From positions 31,495 to 95,494 of the forward strand of contig DDWD01000160.1 of NCBI GenBank assembly GCA_002345825.1: a DNA stretch of 64,000 bases, written 5' to 3'. How positions within the stretch are numbered: position 1 is the stretch's first letter; each line of letters starts with the position of its first letter. The notes beneath the pieces were generated by a model that was given only the letters and a program-made list of their open reading frames with translations, made no database searches and was not told where the DNA came from. Both the position numbers and the translations under genes were made by a program. Shown here one piece after another: positions 17,701 to 25,946 of this stretch. Source of the DNA: Bacteroidales bacterium UBA2295 (GTDB lineage Bacteria; Bacteroidota; Bacteroidia; Bacteroidales; Tenuifilaceae).

Positions 17701-18196
17701 TTTTGGCAAGTCGATGAAGGAAGTTTCTGCTGCCATTATGGGAATGTCTCAGGCTGATATCAGCCAAATTGAGCGTAATGGAGAGTTTGACATTACGGTT
17801 GCTGGCGAAAATCAGGCAGTAACACTGGAAGATGTAGAGATCATCTCCGAAGACATTCCAGGCTGGCTTGTGGCCAATGAGGATAGGCTTACCGTGGCCC
17901 TGGATGTAACCCTTACCGAAGAGCTTAAGCAGGAGGGTATTGCCCGCGAGCTGATTAATCGTATTCAGAATTTACGCAAAGATGCTGGTTTTGATGTAAC
18001 CGATAAGGTTAAAATCAGTATATTAAAGCATGAAATAATATCACAGGCTATTGAAACTCATAAGGAGTACATTGCAAGCCAAACGCTTGCCCGTGAAATA
18101 CTAATGGTAGATGCAATGCCCTGTGGAAGCACATCGAGCGTTGAGCTCGATACCGACCTATTTACATCAATTAAGGTTGAAAAGATTGATGCGTAG
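14756..18196 (+). CDS. ileS: Isoleucyl-tRNA synthetase
   Basis: 1146 aa, the long, eukaryotic-like IleS class. The class I signature appears as GMPGIHHVMAR (HIGH equivalent) near residue 60, and KMSKRLGN near 690 is the KMSKS loop. The large editing (CP1) insertion and the C-terminal anticodon-binding region are present. It charges tRNA-Ile and edits Val-tRNA-Ile in the cytoplasm. GTG start, immediately followed by the typical KFKEYKGLDL beginning. IleS of this class is generally insensitive to mupirocin, which is family knowledge rather than something shown here. First gene of a likely ileS-dksA-like unit. Confidence 0.97.
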   Translation: MKAKFKEYKGLDLSQVNKDVLKSWEENDTFRKSLTIREGHPAYVFYEGPPSANGMPGIHHVMARAIKDIFCRYKTQQGFQVHRKAGWDTHGLPVELGVEKLLGITKEDIGKSITVEEYNQTCRREVMKYTDLWEDLTQKMGYWVDMDDPYITYDNRYIETLWYLLKQLFEKGLLYKGKTIQPFSPAAGTGLSTHELNQPGCYRDVKDTTAVAQFKVVRNEKSESFFSDINTDLFVLAWTTTPWTLPSNTALAVGPKIKYVKLATYNPYTGDPITVILAKDLQNAYFKPENAELSFDDYKPGDKIIPFKVLAEYVGTDLVGIQYEQLFPFVKPEGDAFRIIAGDYVTTEDGTGVVHIAPTFGADDDRVAKVAGISPLILRDKQNNPEPMVDRTGKFYSIDDLDPEFLKNYVNVDAYKEFAGCFVKNDYNPNPPADGSSLDVDLSVWLKKEGRAFKIEKHTHNYPHCWRTDKPILYYPLDSWFIKTTAVKERMLELNNTINWKPASTGTGRFGKWLENLVDWNLSRSRYWGTPLPIWVTDDRQELICIGSVEELKTECEKSVKAGFMSTNPLEAYQPGDNSKENYEKFDLHRPFVDDIVLVSASGKKMFRELDLIDVWFDSGAMPYAQIHYPFENKENFGVEFPSDFIAEGVDQTRGWFFTLHAISTMLFDSVAFKNIISNGLVLDKNGNKMSKRLGNAVDPFDVIEKYGSDPLRWYMITNAQPWDNLKFDIDGVDEVKRKFFGTLYNTYSFFSLYANVDGFSYSEPEVPIAQRQEIDRWIMSLLNTLIAEVEDAYNSYEPTRAGRAIQDFVIENLSNWYVRLNRKRFWGGEYDTDKIAAYQTLYTCLETVAMLAAPIVPFFADQLFTDLNAVTSRYSEDSVHLSTFPNAQMELIDKDLEERMEIAQSLSSMVLGLRRKVNIKVRQPLSKMMVPVLNEQFRKQLQGVENLILAEVNVKELEYLDDSTGILVKKIKPNFKTLGPRFGKSMKEVSAAIMGMSQADISQIERNGEFDITVAGENQAVTLEDVEIISEDIPGWLVANEDRLTVALDVTLTEELKQEGIARELINRIQNLRKDAGFDVTDKVKISILKHEIISQAIETHKEYIASQTLAREILMVDAMPCGSTSSVELDTDLFTSIKVEKIDA

Positions 18197-18244
18197 TGTT
18201 GGTGATATAATGGTTTATTACTACATTTAGCAAATTTTTGTGTT

Positions 18245-18622
18245 ATGGCAGAAAAGACTAGGTATAACGACGAAGAGTTGGCAGAATTTAAGGAAATTAT
18301 TCTGCAGAAACTCGACAAGGCTCGCAAGGATTATGATATTCTTAAGAGTGCCATTACTATGAGCGAGAGCAACGATACTCAGGATACATCGCCCACTTTT
18401 AAAGTGCTTGAGGAGGGTGCCGCAACTCTCTCGAAGGAAGAGGCAGGTAAGCTGGCGCAGCGCCAAATTAAATTCATTCAGCATCTCGAGGCCGCTTTGG
18501 TGCGCATTGAGAACAAGACCTATGGCGTTTGTCGCGAGACAGGAAAACTTATCGACAAAGAGAGGCTGCGCGTGGTTCCGCATGCTACCCTTAGCATTGA
18601 GGCTAAGAACAACCAAAGGTAG
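18245..18622 (+). CDS. TraR/DksA-family protein
   Basis: 125 aa with an N-terminal coiled coil (about 10-85) and a degenerate zinc-finger region, YGVCRETGKLIDKERL...VPHATLSIEAK. Only one of the four cysteines of the classical C4 finger remains (the second is Thr), a form common in this phylum. DksA binds the secondary channel of RNA polymerase and works with ppGpp; coiled-coil tip residues would decide if this one does. It lies 48 bases after ileS, is followed by a terminator, and precedes lspA. Confidence 0.85.
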   Translation: MAEKTRYNDEELAEFKEIILQKLDKARKDYDILKSAITMSESNDTQDTSPTFKVLEEGAATLSKEEAGKLAQRQIKFIQHLEAALVRIENKTYGVCRETGKLIDKERLRVVPHATLSIEAKNNQR

Positions 18623-18653
18623 TGAGCCCATTTTTACGATATAAATGTGAAAG

Positions 18654-18685
18654 GTGGCAAGGTGATTGCCACTTTTCTGTGTTTT
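18654..18685 (+). terminator. Terminator between the dksA-like gene and lspA
   Basis: Stem GTGGCAA / TTGCCAC (18654-18660 with 18666-18672), GGTGA loop, followed by TTTTCTGTGTTTTT. Its position also argues that the lspA start is at 18702, downstream, since a start at 18666 would lie in the hairpin. Confidence 0.75.
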
Positions 18686-18701
18686 TAATGGAATGGTTAT
18701 C

Positions 18702-19343
18702 ATGAAAGTATCGTTACAAGCAAAGGTAGTTCTTCTAATCAGCAGCATTCTTGTTGTTGATCAGGTTTCAAAGTTCTGGATTAAGCTCAATATGACCCTT
18801 GGCCAGAGCTACAATGTTATTGGCGACTGGTTCCGCATCCATTTTACCGAGAACTACGGAATGGCCTTTGGCCTGCAATTCTGGGGCGAATATGGCAAGC
18901 TTGGCCTTAGCCTATTTCGAATAATTGCTGTAATTTTAATAGGATTTTATATCGCTTCGCTTATTAAGAAGAAGATGCCTGCAGGTTTAGTGCTGGGCAT
19001 TTCGCTTATTATGGCCGGTGCAATTGGCAATATTATCGACAGTGCATTCTACGGGTTAATCTTCAGCGAATCGGGGTACGCCACTCCAGCTACGTTTCTT
19101 CCACCCGATGGTGGATATGCTTCGTTCCTGCATGGAAGGGTGGTTGATATGTTTTACTTCCCAATAATTAATACAACATGGCCCAGCTGGGTACCTTGGT
19201 TAGGGGGTGATACCTTTATTTTCTTTAGGCCAGTATTTAACGTTGCCGACTCAGCTATTACCATAGGCGTTTTATATCTTTTAATTTTCCAGCGAAACAA
19301 ACTTTTTCACGAAGAAGCAAGAGAGGTTAATGTCGAGCACTAG
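18702..19343 (+). CDS. lspA: Lipoprotein signal peptidase (signal peptidase II)
   Basis: 213 aa, four membrane helices. The first helix ends in VDQVSKFWIK; the catalytic aspartates lie in GNIIDSAFYG and NVADSAITIG. This aspartyl protease of the inner membrane removes signal peptides from prolipoproteins, several of which are encoded in this window. A loop with SESGYATPATFLPPDGGYASF enlarges the periplasmic region compared with the E. coli enzyme (164 aa), as usual in Bacteroidota. Start chosen at the ATG of MKVSLQAK; 18693 is an alternative. The last 14 bases overlap ispD. Confidence 0.93.
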   Translation: MKVSLQAKVVLLISSILVVDQVSKFWIKLNMTLGQSYNVIGDWFRIHFTENYGMAFGLQFWGEYGKLGLSLFRIIAVILIGFYIASLIKKKMPAGLVLGISLIMAGAIGNIIDSAFYGLIFSESGYATPATFLPPDGGYASFLHGRVVDMFYFPIINTTWPSWVPWLGGDTFIFFRPVFNVADSAITIGVLYLLIFQRNKLFHEEAREVNVEH

Positions 19344-20016
19344 GTTCGCAATAATTGTAGCAGGCGGTTCAGGCGTTAGAATGGGGGCTGATATTCCAAA
19401 GCAGTTCTTGCCCCTTAATGGGTTACCCATACTAATGCATACCCTAAAAGTTTTTCATTCGCTTGCTAATACTCCTATCATTTACCTAGTGCTTCCCAAA
19501 TCTGAGCATTTACGGTGGCAGCAACTCTGTCAAGAGCATTCGTTTAGCATTTCGCATAGCGTGGTTGCTGGGGGTGATACTCGTTTTCAGTCCGTTAAAA
19601 ATGGGCTTGATTCCATTGATGGTAGCGGGTTAGTTGCCATTCATGATGGGGTAAGACCCTTGGTTACAGCAGAACTCATAGAGAAGTGTTATACCCAAGC
19701 CCAAGCTTATGGTAATGCTATTCCAGCATTGCAACCCGTTGAAACTATTCGATTGGGTAGTATCACCCAAAGCAAGCTGATTAAAAGGGACGAATGTTGG
19801 TTGGTGCAAACCCCACAGGTTTTTGACGTTGAGACCATTAAAAAGTGTTACAAAATCCACTGGAAAGCTATATTTACCGACGATGCATCGGTGGCGGAAC
19901 ATGGTGGTGTATCCATTCGAATGGTTGAAGGGGAAAAGCAGAATATTAAGATCACAACGCCAGCAGACATAATGGTTGCCCAAAGCATACTTAGCAGCAG
20001 GAGGCAGACCTCGTAA
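19330..20016 (+). CDS. ispD: 2-C-methyl-D-erythritol 4-phosphate cytidylyltransferase
   Basis: 228 aa, usual length. The N-terminal nucleotide-binding motif AIIVAGGSGVRMGADIPKQF, the central VAIHDGVRPLV and the C-terminal ITTPADIMVAQSIL match IspD. It makes CDP-methylerythritol in the MEP isoprenoid pathway. It overlaps lspA by 14 bases, so the two are translationally coupled. No other MEP gene is in the window. Confidence 0.95.
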   Translation: MSSTRFAIIVAGGSGVRMGADIPKQFLPLNGLPILMHTLKVFHSLANTPIIYLVLPKSEHLRWQQLCQEHSFSISHSVVAGGDTRFQSVKNGLDSIDGSGLVAIHDGVRPLVTAELIEKCYTQAQAYGNAIPALQPVETIRLGSITQSKLIKRDECWLVQTPQVFDVETIKKCYKIHWKAIFTDDASVAEHGGVSIRMVEGEKQNIKITTPADIMVAQSILSSRRQTS

Positions 20017-20148
20017 TATTTTACTTTTTAATAGTATTCGTTAAACATATAGGTATTTACTGCTTTTCAGCCGTTTCAACTATGTAAATCATAAATAATA
20101 CAGGCAATGTACCAAAAATACCTATTTTTGTAACAATACTTAATTGGT

Positions 20149-22635
20149 ATGATTCGGCTTGCCCTAATACTTATCATTCCCTTACTGGCTGGGTTTCATC
20201 TCGAAACCTTTGCTCAGGATGAGTCACTCACCGTTTCTCAGGTCGATTCAATTATTGAGACCTATAAGGAACTTCCCCCAAACGAAAGGGTTGAAAAAAT
20301 ATCAGCATTAATTGATTCATACCCCAACATATCGGATAAGATTAAGGCTAAGGCTTATATTGAGATTGGTATTGGGCATTCAAGGTCGAATCGTTTTAGC
20401 TCAGCCATAGCGCACTACGATAAAGCAGCCGCTCTTAGTAAGGCTGTTGGAGATAAGGTTAATTATTCCAGAGCCCTCAATCTAAGTGGTATCTCCTATA
20501 ATCATTTACATCAATTTGACAAAGCTATTGAATCGCTGCAAAATGCTCTTGCAATTCGTATGAACATTGGGGACAAGCTACTAATTGCATCAACCCTGAA
20601 CAATTTGGCCGTTTCGTTTCGCGTAACAAATCAACTAGATGCTGCTATCGAGAATTATTATCGCAGCATAACTCTTTACAAAGAAGTTGGAGATTTGGCT
20701 GGGCAGTCGTTTGCCCTAAACAACATAGGCTTGGTTCTAATCGATCAACAGGAGTATGATGTTGCCATAGAGTTTTTAACTCAGTCTCTTGATCTAAAGA
20801 AACAGCTGGATGATACGCTAAAAAGTGCTATTACATACTATAATTTGGGTAGAGTTTATCTGTTAACCAAACAATACAAGTTGGCAATAAATAACCTAGA
20901 AACTGCAGCAGGACTCTACAAAGCTGCAGATAATATTCAAGGTTTAACCGATTGCTACAATAGTATTGCCCGGGTTTACCTCAGTAACGATGAATACACC
21001 AAAGCGCTTTCGTATATTAATCTGGCTAAATCGCTAATTCACTTTAACGAAACTAACACCTTGGCTCTAGAAAATATACAGATCCAGTCCGATTACTATT
21101 TAGCCATTGGTAATGCCCATAAATCGAGAGAATTGCTGGCTGATTATATTAAAAGATACCAGGAGGTTCAGAATACAGTGGTGAACAATCAGATAGCCGA
21201 ACTCTCATTTATGTACGAGAACGAACGAATGGAACAGGAGAAGAACCTGCTGGAGAAGAATTTGGATATTGAGAAACTTCGATTGCAAAAGGCACATATT
21301 AAGCAGTATGCTATCACCTTTGTAGCCCTCCTATTCTTAGTTCTACTGATAGCTTCGCTTTTTTTTATTCGAAAATACATGAGAAAGGGGGAAGAACTCG
21401 AGAAGCTCAATACCGAGTTAAACCATATGAACTCACATCTTGAAACCATTGTTGATTCTCGAACTCAAGATCTACTGGAAACCCTCAGAAAAGCGCAAGA
21501 GAGCGACAAGCAAAAATCGGCATTCCTGGCCAGTATGAGTCATGAAATTCGCACCCCATTAAACGGAATTCTAGGCTTTTCAAAGTTGCTAACCGATGAA
21601 ACATTAACCCATAGTGAGAGGAGCCAGTATGTTGGACTAATTAACCGCAGGGGGCGCAATTTGCTTCAAATTGTAAACGACATAATCAATTATTCTCTTA
21701 TTGATTCCGGGCAGGTTAAGGTTAAAAAAATATCTTTTAACCTTAACCTGCTCATGTACGATTTGTATAGCATGTTTACCTCAAGCGATTACGATAAGCG
21801 AAGAGCCCAAGTTGAGCTTAAGTTAACCTTGGGATTAAGCGATTCGCGCAGTGTTATTGTATCGGATCCAAATCGAATTGAGCAAATAATAAATAACCTC
21901 ATTGATAATGCCTTTAAGTTTACATCATCTGGCGTTGTTGAGTATGGCTACGATGTTCTTCCCAACAACACCATTAAGTTCTTCGTTCGTGATACCGGAC
22001 CGGGCATAGCGCCTGAGAAGGAGAGCATTATTTTCAGCCGCTTTAATCGCACCGACGAAGAATTGGCACAGGGTTTTTCAACCACGGGGCTTGGGCTACC
22101 AATTTGTAAAGGGTTGATTGAGCTGCTGAATGGAAGAATTTGGTTCGACACGAAGGCAGATCAGGGTACAACATTTTACTTCACTATACCATTTGTACCG
22201 GGTAAGCCCGAGAGTAAATCGTACGTTTCGCGCTCAGCTGTTCATAATATCTCGTTTAAAGGAAAACTGATCCTGGTGGTTGAGGATGATCTTATAAGCT
22301 ATCAATTCATCGAGGCGCTCTTGGTGCCCACTGATGTTAAAATAATTCACGCGAAGAATGGTGAGGACGCCATAGAGATTGTTAAAATACGATCGGACAT
22401 TGACCTTATTGTAATGGATATGCGCCTACCTTTTATCGACGGGTATGAGGCTACTGCCAAAATTAAATCCTTCAATCCGCAAATGACCATTATAGCCCAA
22501 ACCGCCAACGCAATGAGTTACGACAAGGAAAAATGCCTTAGCGTGGGGTGCGACGATTATATGCCTAAGCCCATCGACCCCGATGACTTCCTGAGAACAG
22601 TTGCATATCATCTTAAGAAGCCTGCACTTGCATAA
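20149..22635 (+). CDS. Hybrid sensor histidine kinase with TPR sensor region
   Basis: 828 aa. Signal peptide, then about seven TPR repeats (roughly 60-330; each follows the ALxNLA/YNxGxxY pattern), a coiled coil, one membrane helix (about 383-404), HisKA with phospho-acceptor H465 (SMSHEIRTPLNGI), HATPase_c (N-box NLIDNAFKF, G-boxes DTGPGIAP and TGLGLPICKG) and a C-terminal receiver with D757 (VMDMRLP) and KPID. The TPR region is extracytoplasmic, an arrangement frequent in this phylum. There is no output regulator beside it. A -7-like TATTTTTG lies 19 bases before the start. The downstream gene is a second hybrid kinase, so the two may work in one phosphorelay. Confidence 0.93.
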   Translation: MIRLALILIIPLLAGFHLETFAQDESLTVSQVDSIIETYKELPPNERVEKISALIDSYPNISDKIKAKAYIEIGIGHSRSNRFSSAIAHYDKAAALSKAVGDKVNYSRALNLSGISYNHLHQFDKAIESLQNALAIRMNIGDKLLIASTLNNLAVSFRVTNQLDAAIENYYRSITLYKEVGDLAGQSFALNNIGLVLIDQQEYDVAIEFLTQSLDLKKQLDDTLKSAITYYNLGRVYLLTKQYKLAINNLETAAGLYKAADNIQGLTDCYNSIARVYLSNDEYTKALSYINLAKSLIHFNETNTLALENIQIQSDYYLAIGNAHKSRELLADYIKRYQEVQNTVVNNQIAELSFMYENERMEQEKNLLEKNLDIEKLRLQKAHIKQYAITFVALLFLVLLIASLFFIRKYMRKGEELEKLNTELNHMNSHLETIVDSRTQDLLETLRKAQESDKQKSAFLASMSHEIRTPLNGILGFSKLLTDETLTHSERSQYVGLINRRGRNLLQIVNDIINYSLIDSGQVKVKKISFNLNLLMYDLYSMFTSSDYDKRRAQVELKLTLGLSDSRSVIVSDPNRIEQIINNLIDNAFKFTSSGVVEYGYDVLPNNTIKFFVRDTGPGIAPEKESIIFSRFNRTDEELAQGFSTTGLGLPICKGLIELLNGRIWFDTKADQGTTFYFTIPFVPGKPESKSYVSRSAVHNISFKGKLILVVEDDLISYQFIEALLVPTDVKIIHAKNGEDAIEIVKIRSDIDLIVMDMRLPFIDGYEATAKIKSFNPQMTIIAQTANAMSYDKEKCLSVGCDDYMPKPIDPDDFLRTVAYHLKKPALA

Positions 22636-22849
22636 ATGGCTGACCTTATGGCACACAGTCTCATAGTGTTGATTTTATTGCACACTCAGCAGGCTATGGT
22701 TTTAAAGTAAACTATTTCATGAAGATATGATTTTACGTAGGTTTGCCGCTGTGGTCACCAGATCTTTATATCTTGGTACAGAATTAGCATTAGTCTATTC
22801 AGATTCAAAGAATGCGGTGCAGTTTATTGCAGAATGTTAACAAAAAGTA
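22636..22849. other. Spacer between the two hybrid kinases
   Basis: 214 bases with no gene and no clear terminator or promoter; the kinases may have separate promoters. Confidence 0.4.
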
Positions 22850-25423
22850 ATGATGAAAGAATATAAAGGAAAAACCAAGCAGGGAAGGATTAAGCCAAAG
22901 GTTTTTTGGGGTTTTTTCGTAATCTTGAGCATTGCCACGGTTGCCCTTTTTGTAACCTATAAGGGTTTTGTTGAACTTTCAGAGACTCGGGAGTCGCTTT
23001 CTAAACCTAGCCAAAAGCTAATCAAGCTAAACTCAATAATTACCGATATTTACGAGGCCGAAAGCAATATACGAACATACACGCTTACTCAAAACGAAAG
23101 CTATCTATCCCTATATCTTTCGTTTATGATTACCATAAACGATAAGGTTGACTCCCTGCTCTTGCTTTCCAGTTCCGATGCTGTTCAAGCCGAGAAGATC
23201 AAGTTTATCCAAAACCTCCTAAAGCGCAAGCAACAGGTTTTAAATGAGCTGGTGGTCCTAAAGCAGGGAGATCAATCCTCCCGGTTTTATCAGAAAGCCT
23301 TGGAGCAGGTTGAGTCCATAAACCTTGACTCTATTCAGGAATCATCGGTGATTACAAGTGTAACCACAACCCGAACCTCGCGGCGCGATTCGGTTATTAG
23401 CAAGGTGCCCGAGGAGGATACCCAAAGCGGACTGAGCCGTTTTTTCAGCTGGTTCTCCAAAAAGGAGCCCACCGATAGTATCATTACCAAGCTGATAGTT
23501 GATGTGGAGACACAGATAGACACATTGAAACGAGCGGTAATGTCGCCTTCCGATAGCTTGCTGAACGAGGTAGTTCGCATACTCACCGAGATCCAAACGC
23601 AGCAAGAGATGACGCTTTACAATATTAGCGAAAAGGAGTTGGAACTTTTGCGGAGCGACAAGGAGATAATGGATCAGATACGCACCATTGTCTCACTACT
23701 CGAGCGTGAGGAACTAATGAATTCCATCGAATTAGCCCAGGAGGTCGACCTCGCAGTTAAAAACTCCACCCAGCTTTTGCTCATCCTAGGTGGTGCTGCT
23801 TTCGTCATGTTTATTCTATTCACAGCGCTTATCTTCCGCGACGTGTCTCGTGCAACTTTTTACCGAAACCAGCTGCTTCATGCCAAGCAGTATGCCGAGA
23901 AACTCTTGAAAGTTAAGGAGGAGTTTTTGGCCAATATGAATCATGAAATCCGTACACCGCTTAGCGCAATTGTGGGGTTATCAAAACAGCTTCGAGCCCA
24001 AAATCTCAACGGTAAGCAAAAGTTTATTATTGATTCGCTCAACAGTTCGTCTGAACATCTGCTCGATATTGTGAACGATATTCTTGATTTGTCCAAAATA
24101 GAGGGAGGGCATTTACGATTCGAGAAAGCGCCCTTTAACCCACTGGTTGTAGTTCAAGAGGTGGCCAAAACATTTTCTGTAAAGGCACAGGAAAAGGGAA
24201 TCGACTTAATCACCTCTACCTCGCACACCGATGAAGCAGTGGTGCTGGGTGATGCTTTTAGGTTGAAGCAAGTGCTTCTCAACTTAATTGGTAATGCCAT
24301 AAAGTTCACCAACGCAGGTAGGGTTGAAATTAGCGTTAATTACAACTTCAGCGTAGCCAACACAATCCTATGCCAATTTGTAGTGAGCGATACCGGGATA
24401 GGAATCCCGAGCAGTAAAATTGACAAGATTTTTGAAGAGTTTAGTCAGGTCGACTCTAGCACTACTCGCCTATACGGGGGAACTGGCCTTGGCCTGGCAA
24501 TAGTTAAAAAGTTAACCGAACTTCAAGGGGGCACTGTAGAGGTAGAAAGCGTTCGGGGCAAAGGATCTACATTTACAGTTTCAATCCCTTACAGGCTGGT
24601 TCAAAACATTGAAGAAGCCAATGAGAGTCAGCTTGAGCAGGAAACACCTAAACTCCCTAGTGACTTAAATATTGTTGTGGTGGACGATGATCCCATTAGC
24701 CAGCTTCTGGTGGAAGAGATGTTGAAAATGTTGGGCACAACGCCTCGGGTGTTCGGCAATCCGTTTGATGCCATAGCCGATATCAAGAATAATCCACCCT
24801 TGGTGGTGCTTACCGATATTCAAATGCCCCTGATGAGCGGGTTTGATATGGTAAAACAGATAAAATCAATGCGGCGAGGGAAACGCTCCGTTGTAATAGC
24901 ACTCACGGCAAATAACACATCCAATAATCAGGATCGATATATTGAGGCAGGTTTTCATTGCGCAATAACCAAGCCATTTAACGAGATAAGCCTTTATAAC
25001 ACAATAGCGCCAGCCTTAGGACTAAGCACTGTAAAAAATCAGACTACCCGAAGCACAAACAGAATTGAAGGGTATGATATTACAGAGATTAAGCGATTTG
25101 CAGGAGATGATGACCAGTCAACCTGCGAGATTCTACAGTCGTTTATCGACAACTCCAAAGCCAATGTAAAATACCTAAAGATGTTTGTAGAGCAGAAAAA
25201 TTGGAAGGGAGTTGGTGAGGTTGCCCATAGAATGAAATCGGCATTTAGACAGCTCAAGGTCGATGGTTTGGGTCAAATGCTTGAAGAGCTAGAGAACGTA
25301 GAGCCCGATACCGTTGATGAGCAATGGCTCAACTCAACAGTTGAAGAGGTGTACAATGAGGTTCAGAAAGTGCAAACCCTTTTGCACCGAGATATCGAAA
25401 ACCTAAGGGTGAAGATTAGATAG
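22850..25423 (+). CDS. Hybrid sensor histidine kinase with receiver and Hpt domains
   Basis: 857 aa. A membrane helix (about 18-40), a 280-residue extracytoplasmic region predicted helical (CHASE3-like, starting LSETRESLSKPSQKLIKLNSIITDIYEAES), a second helix (about 306-328), HisKA with H365 (NMNHEIRTPLSAIV), HATPase_c (NLIGNAIKF, DTGIGIP, GTGLGLAI), a receiver with D656 (LTDIQMPLMSGF) and an Hpt domain with H793 (AHRMKSAF). All four relay stations (H-D-H) are in one chain; only the final response regulator is missing and must be encoded elsewhere. The sensor resembles the CHASE3 domain because of its position and helical pattern; its ligand is unknown. Confidence 0.92.
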   Translation: MMKEYKGKTKQGRIKPKVFWGFFVILSIATVALFVTYKGFVELSETRESLSKPSQKLIKLNSIITDIYEAESNIRTYTLTQNESYLSLYLSFMITINDKVDSLLLLSSSDAVQAEKIKFIQNLLKRKQQVLNELVVLKQGDQSSRFYQKALEQVESINLDSIQESSVITSVTTTRTSRRDSVISKVPEEDTQSGLSRFFSWFSKKEPTDSIITKLIVDVETQIDTLKRAVMSPSDSLLNEVVRILTEIQTQQEMTLYNISEKELELLRSDKEIMDQIRTIVSLLEREELMNSIELAQEVDLAVKNSTQLLLILGGAAFVMFILFTALIFRDVSRATFYRNQLLHAKQYAEKLLKVKEEFLANMNHEIRTPLSAIVGLSKQLRAQNLNGKQKFIIDSLNSSSEHLLDIVNDILDLSKIEGGHLRFEKAPFNPLVVVQEVAKTFSVKAQEKGIDLITSTSHTDEAVVLGDAFRLKQVLLNLIGNAIKFTNAGRVEISVNYNFSVANTILCQFVVSDTGIGIPSSKIDKIFEEFSQVDSSTTRLYGGTGLGLAIVKKLTELQGGTVEVESVRGKGSTFTVSIPYRLVQNIEEANESQLEQETPKLPSDLNIVVVDDDPISQLLVEEMLKMLGTTPRVFGNPFDAIADIKNNPPLVVLTDIQMPLMSGFDMVKQIKSMRRGKRSVVIALTANNTSNNQDRYIEAGFHCAITKPFNEISLYNTIAPALGLSTVKNQTTRSTNRIEGYDITEIKRFAGDDDQSTCEILQSFIDNSKANVKYLKMFVEQKNWKGVGEVAHRMKSAFRQLKVDGLGQMLEELENVEPDTVDEQWLNSTVEEVYNEVQKVQTLLHRDIENLRVKIR

Positions 25424-25946
25424 CTATGATTTAAATCCCCGTTCAAAAAGTTCTTGTTAATTAGGAGGTTACAATAATGTTTTCCCGTAAAAACTTGCTC
25501 TTCTAATAATGTGAGGTCGACATAAGGAGTAACTATGTATCTCCCTTAAAAACAAGCGAATAAGATTGATAGTTGTGGTTATTGTTTTTATTGCTAAGAT
25601 TATTTGAGTTAATAATAAGGTTTCTTGTAGTTAATAAACCTTATTTTGGTTTTTTATACCTTAGTAAAACAGAGCGAAGCCAAAGATATCCAACCTTATT
25701 ACCTTATTTTGTGAAGTCTTATATCAACGCGTTATATCGAACACACGTTAATAAATACCAATCCCACTTCTCGCTCCCCTATTTCTTACAAAGTTTTGAT
25801 TTTTGCACCTACTTGTTAGATGCAGACCCTTGTTATTGTTGATACTCAGCACTTGCCTGTAAATTTTATGTGTAAGTTTTTGGTTGTGATGTCTCTACAA
25901 TTAATAATATTTCATAAATTAGTATATCTTTTAAAATAATGAGAAT
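25424..25946. other. AT-rich spacer before the caspase operon
   Basis: 523 bases, clearly more AT-rich than the surrounding genes. A hairpin with AATAAGGTTT / AAACCTTATT (25614-25623 with 25636-25645) followed by TTGGTTTTTT could be a terminator. A short open frame at 25573-25842 crosses this hairpin and has no recognisable domain. TATCTTTT about 20 bases before the next ATG resembles a -7 box. Confidence 0.45.
25614..25656 (+). terminator. Possible terminator in the spacer after the second kinase
   Basis: 10-bp stem, 12-base loop and a T-rich tail (TTTTGGTTTTTT). It lies about 190 bases after the kinase stop codon, so its assignment to that transcript is tentative. Confidence 0.5.

Noticed and set aside
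25573..25842. 89-residue open frame in the AT-rich spacer
   Set aside because: It runs through a hairpin/terminator-like structure, has no domain, and its residue make-up mirrors the AT-rich DNA.
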